A DNA stretch of 8,544 bases from an uncultured Clostridia bacterium. GTDB lineage: Bacteria; Bacillota; Clostridia; HGM11514. Below, one piece after another: positions 6,301 to 8,544 of the stretch; position 1 is the stretch's first letter; every line of letters begins with the position of its first letter. The notes under the pieces are model-generated. The model was not told where the DNA came from, ran no database searches, and saw nothing but the letters and a program-made list of their open reading frames with translations. The position numbers were made by a program, and so were the translations under genes. The stretch is taken from contig CAKSKB010000034.1 of the NCBI GenBank assembly GCA_934464705.1, forward strand, positions 1 through 8,544. The letters run 5' to 3'.

Positions 6301-6751
6301 TGACAGTAGCTATACGGCAAAATGGTACAACACAAGAATGGGCGAATATACTTTGATAAGCAGCAACATTAAAACCGACCGTTCTGGTACATGGACAATT
6401 CCGAGTGCTCCTGATTATTCCGACTGGGCGTTGGTTATCACATTGAATGCGATTAACACTGAAGCGTTTAAGGCAATTTCCTTTGACAGAATAAGTGTTG
6501 ACCAACCGTATAATGTAACGAATAAATTGAATTATATATATAAAACTGCGGACGGCGCAGACGTCACATGGGAGAGCAGTAATAACAATGTTGTGGATTC
6601 CAAGAGCGGCGAAGTGAAACAGACCGACAAGGAGGAAAAGGTAAGGCTTGTTGCAAAAATTACAACAAATAAAGGAACGGATTACAAGGGCTTTACATTG
6701 ACAATTCCCGCAAAGGAATCGGACGATGAACAAACTGGCAATGATGAATAA
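3374..6751 (+). CDS. Secreted multidomain DUF4038/GH140-like glycoside hydrolase with two discoidin (CBM32-type) domains
   Basis: This 1125-residue protein has a signal peptide (MRKK, hydrophobic core, likely cleavage after VNA at residue 27). Domains in order: F5/8 type C discoidin (about 33-176); two degenerate bacterial Ig-like (aBig-type) modules (about 179-263 and 269-352, each with WxSS); DUF5060 (about 357-449, with WHAAEIEL and EEGNWTY); DUF4038 barrel (about 455-930); a C-terminal beta domain of the type usually paired with DUF4038 (about 936-1024); and a third Ig-like module (about 1030-1115). The barrel shows FYTADCGW (Asp483), VMWYTAGEAG (Glu761, acid/base position) and FIEGEAYFE (Glu843, nucleophile position). 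A second discoidin domain (about 552-683) is inserted in the barrel. Known GH140 members are apiosidases acting on rhamnogalacturonan II; the substrate here is unproven. There is no sorting motif, S-layer domain or dockerin, so it is probably released or glycan-attached. It is the first gene of an operon with the GH42 gene. Confidence 0.85.
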   Translation: MRKKIIFMMYVLSVIIVISMLTPIVNAEDAAANSRNSALKAKAEATCLENNPSVYNVAALNDGDAHNGFGNSWSSGDRGVMTGGGTYVTLTWDEAVKINHIKMYLVDKYELKQYKIQLYCNNKWETVVEEDNNTEKNVDYELEELYTATALKVICLCGPDTQPKFARITEIETYNDVEVIEEAANAMEMGTLTGISSDINLPKKIMNGLINVEWESSAPKIIDSDGRVMQPPHGSGSTTVHLTAIMTAGKSKVVKEFDAVVNEMPEDSEVVKRIKDELTLDKTEYLVEDIELPLEDSKKYTSIKWSSSDASVITNDGHIKQDGSNVKTAVLTAVISKGSASEQKTFNISVYPETEPIKIVSAETWHAAEIELRSTENYEHPYLDVDITATFISEKGTVIKRQAFYDGENIWRIRFAPTEEGNWTYITSSTNIKDSGLHGRRGTVVCTPYTGDLEVYKHGFVQRMEGKRYLTYADGTPFFYTADCGWMNLSSRMPLYKTNMPTLGDSAYKTIIDTREKQGYNAYRMNFFIGLAGDCFSEGTYNEGGYPWTKGIVYNGSASSIVEQSTVNNEYRGSQHAFDGIDETVWQAQPSYPQWVQIYWRQQKTVDKVRVLFGREDVWHFEIQVSDDQSHYTTVYTTPKQGFAGKEFEYDFAENPTAQFLRVKINNAESGGDAVICEITPYSETGERLDISHYFVDLNPDFFKNTDERIQYITNKGMIANLGLDWGHNLVSGMEPQFKRIAEYINARYGAYPVMWYTAGEAGKGPRKVWVEIAQHMDEIDAYNHVNTIHNDVSNPNYIQDTEDLSWHDVNYTQLGHDVYPDETTYWTKIYNYEPVTPFIEGEAYFENIHGLESYITREAYWKSVMAGGVGFCYSAEGLWQATYDFNDRWQLWGTSPIPWFSALFKEAGAQLPNMKKFMEDINWWELVPDKDAVVWDNAPVGLASPFQKRNEDSSTIIAYVPSNTYSYSGVAKLRPDSSYTAKWYNTRMGEYTLISSNIKTDRSGTWTIPSAPDYSDWALVITLNAINTEAFKAISFDRISVDQPYNVTNKLNYIYKTADGADVTWESSNNNVVDSKSGEVKQTDKEEKVRLVAKITTNKGTDYKGFTLTIPAKESDDEQTGNDE
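5027..5422 (+). other. Discoidin/CBM32-type domain inserted within the catalytic barrel
   Basis: Residues about 552-683 of the secreted glycosidase carry a classic F5/8 type C pattern: HAFDGIDETVWQAQP, then PQWVQIYWRQQKTVDKVRVLF, FEIQVSDDQSHYTTVY and FLRVKINN. Barrel sequence flanks it on both sides (NAYRMNFFIGLAGD before, LNPDFFKNTDERIQYITNKG after). It is therefore an insertion in a loop rather than a terminal module. It probably binds a sugar near the active site. Confidence 0.75.
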
Positions 6752-6771
6752 CTTGAAAGGAAGAACAGCGC

Positions 6772-8544
6772 ATGAATAAACCTCCTTATTTCGGAGTAGC
6801 GTATTATCCGGAAACATGGGACGAAGATTTGGTTGATGTTGAAATACAAAGGATGCTGAATTTAGGAATAAATTTAGTTAGGATAGGCGAATTTGCTTGG
6901 AAAAAGGACGAACCGGAAGAGGGAAAATACAGCTTTGAATGGCTGCACAGAGTTGTGGATAAATTGGAGGAGGCGGGTATTTCCGTTGTAATGGGAACAC
7001 CCACTGCAGCTCCGCCGATATGGCTGGTGAAAAAATATCCCGATATGCTTGTCCAAAGACCTGATGGCAGCAGACGCTCGCACGGTCACAGACGGCATTG
7101 CTGCTCGTCCAATCCGCACTATATGGAGTACAGCGCCAAAATAGTCGAACAGTTAGGTAAAGAATTTGGAAATCAAAAAAATATTGTCGGTTGGCAGATA
7201 GATAACGAAATTTATAATTTGGGTGTGGGCTGCTGCTGTGAACATTGTGTGGAAAATTTCAGAAAGCATTTAAAAAACAAATTCGGGACGATTGAAGAAT
7301 TAAACAAAGCGTGGAATTTAAATATTTTCAGCATAGAATATGAAAGCTTTGACGATATCCCTGCAATTCCGCAGGATGACGGACACAATCCGCATATTGT
7401 CATGGAATGGAGAATTTCACAGCAGAATAATCATATTGAATTTGTGCATATGCAGGCGGATATTTTACGTAAGTATACAAAAGCATCTCTCGGGACGGAT
7501 ATAATGCCGCAAAACGGAATGGATTTCAGAAAAATGTTTGAAAAGCTCGATGTGGTTATGTTCAATCATTACAATTCACCCGATGGCATAAACAGCGCTG
7601 CGATGTGGATGGATTATTTTAAGAATTTCAGCAAGCGACCTATTTGGGTTTCGGAAACCGAAGCGTGTTGGAACGGTTCGACCTCGGCAGAACAATCCGT
7701 TCACCCGGACGGATATATCTATATGAACACATGGCTTCCGATGGCGTTGGGAGGAGAAGCAAATTCGTATTGGCATTGGAGAGCGCATTGGGCAGGACCT
7801 GAATTAATGCACGGTGCGGTGTTGGACGCCGACGGCAGACCGACATATGCGTACAATGAGATAAAACAAGCGATTTCGGAAATAAAGCAAGCAAGCGATT
7901 TTATAAATAATACAAAAGTATATTCGGACGTGGCGTTCCAATATACAAGCCTGAGTTGGAGTATGCAGGAAAGTCAAAAATTCGTAATGGGACTTGATTA
8001 CAATATGAGTACGATTGAGGATTTTTATACTCCGATTGTACGCTGCGGACTTCATGCCGATTTGATTGATTCATATGCTTCACTGGATCAATACCGCTTG
8101 ATTTTTTCGCCGATGGTATTTACTCTTGAGGAAGGCGATTTTGTAAATCGTATCGAAAAATGGGTAAAGGACGGCGGAACATGGGTGGTAGGTCCTTTGA
8201 CCGACATCAGAACAGCAAACGGAACGAGATATCAAAACAGTCCGTACGGAATGTTGGAAAAGCTCACCGGGCAGAGGTTGGCATATTATATTCCGGATAA
8301 TATAGGAAACGTTTTCTGTAAATGGGAAAAGGACGGCGAAGATTTTTGCGGCGACAAAGCTTACGAGGTGTTTGAGGACGATGAAAATGCAGACATTTTG
8401 GTAAGAGTTGTCGAAGGGCATAAATCGATAAAGGGCAAGCCCTGCGTGATTTCCTGTAAGGTGGGTAAGGGAACCTTTATATTATTGGGAACATTTCCCG
8501 ATGGCAGCGGAATGAAAAAGATTATTGCCGAAGCCGCAAACTGT
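6772..8544 (+). CDS. GH42 beta-galactosidase-like enzyme, 3' end beyond the window
   Basis: ATG 6772 follows an AAGGAA ribosome site and lies 20 bases after the previous stop; 591 codons are open to the window edge without a stop. The N-terminus (PYFGVAYYPETW, then VRIGEFAW and GTPTAAPPIWL) is the glycoside hydrolase family 42 barrel. Glu146 in WQIDNE is the expected acid/base and Glu295 in WVSETEACW the likely nucleophile (Glu297 is an alternative). Cys110, Cys154, Cys156 and Cys159 match the four-cysteine zinc site known from Thermus A4 beta-galactosidase. The barrel runs to about residue 378 and the trimerisation domain from about 384 onward (VKDGGTWVVGP). GH42 enzymes are usually about 650-690 residues, so mainly the small C-terminal domain is missing. 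There is no signal peptide, so it is cytoplasmic and probably removes terminal beta-galactose (or alpha-L-arabinopyranose, known in a few members) from imported oligosaccharides. It is co-transcribed with the secreted glycosidase. Confidence 0.92.
   Translation, partial: MNKPPYFGVAYYPETWDEDLVDVEIQRMLNLGINLVRIGEFAWKKDEPEEGKYSFEWLHRVVDKLEEAGISVVMGTPTAAPPIWLVKKYPDMLVQRPDGSRRSHGHRRHCCSSNPHYMEYSAKIVEQLGKEFGNQKNIVGWQIDNEIYNLGVGCCCEHCVENFRKHLKNKFGTIEELNKAWNLNIFSIEYESFDDIPAIPQDDGHNPHIVMEWRISQQNNHIEFVHMQADILRKYTKASLGTDIMPQNGMDFRKMFEKLDVVMFNHYNSPDGINSAAMWMDYFKNFSKRPIWVSETEACWNGSTSAEQSVHPDGYIYMNTWLPMALGGEANSYWHWRAHWAGPELMHGAVLDADGRPTYAYNEIKQAISEIKQASDFINNTKVYSDVAFQYTSLSWSMQESQKFVMGLDYNMSTIEDFYTPIVRCGLHADLIDSYASLDQYRLIFSPMVFTLEEGDFVNRIEKWVKDGGTWVVGPLTDIRTANGTRYQNSPYGMLEKLTGQRLAYYIPDNIGNVFCKWEKDGEDFCGDKAYEVFEDDENADILVRVVEGHKSIKGKPCVISCKVGKGTFILLGTFPDGSGMKKIIAEAANC

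Noticed and set aside
1..8544. CRISPR array, tRNA, rRNA or insertion sequence
   Set aside because: No evenly spaced conserved repeats with spacers, no transposase reading frame and no tRNA or rRNA-like segment was seen.

Overview
The window looks like DNA from a low-to-moderate GC, Gram-positive anaerobe of the class Clostridia, of the kind common in animal guts. The evidence is strong AGGAGG-type ribosome sites, tightly packed genes, a clostridial-type replication/conjugation module (DUF3849/DUF3848-like protein, RepA_N-type initiator) and a secreted polysaccharidase built from discoidin and degenerate bacterial Ig modules. I cannot name the species. All real genes lie on the + strand.

Left part (1-3063), plasmid or integrative-conjugative-element backbone. 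An unrecognised partial gene enters from the left. It is followed, with gaps of 2-5 bases, by a short single-stranded DNA-binding protein, a DUF3849/DUF3848-like accessory protein and a P-loop ATPase/kinase-like protein. A clear intrinsic terminator hairpin begins right at the last stop codon, and only 25 bases separate it from the GTG start of a RepA_N-family replication initiator gene. That gene is short (206 codons). Its Asn/Ser/Lys-rich tail carries imperfect 23-bp direct repeats that are out of phase with the codons, which look like replication-origin iterons.

Middle part (3064-3373), a 310-base AT-rich gap between the replication gene and the sugar genes. It holds an 8-bp-arm inverted repeat, a good sigma-A promoter (TTGTAA-17-TATAAT) and a 22-bp palindrome with CG at its centre. 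The palindrome overlaps the -10 element and the expected transcription start, as expected for a LacI/CcpA-type operator.

Right part (3374-8544), a two-gene carbohydrate-degradation operon. The first gene encodes a secreted 1125-residue DUF4038/GH140-like glycosidase with an N-terminal discoidin domain, two Ig-like modules, a DUF5060 domain, a catalytic barrel interrupted by a second discoidin/CBM32 domain, and C-terminal modules. The second encodes a cytoplasmic GH42 beta-galactosidase-like enzyme that runs off the window with no stop codon. Together they suggest that a branched plant glycan, plausibly a pectic or arabinogalactan side chain, is cut outside the cell and a galactoside or arabinopyranoside is hydrolysed inside. 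Whether these genes are cargo of the element or chromosomal DNA next to it cannot be decided from this window.
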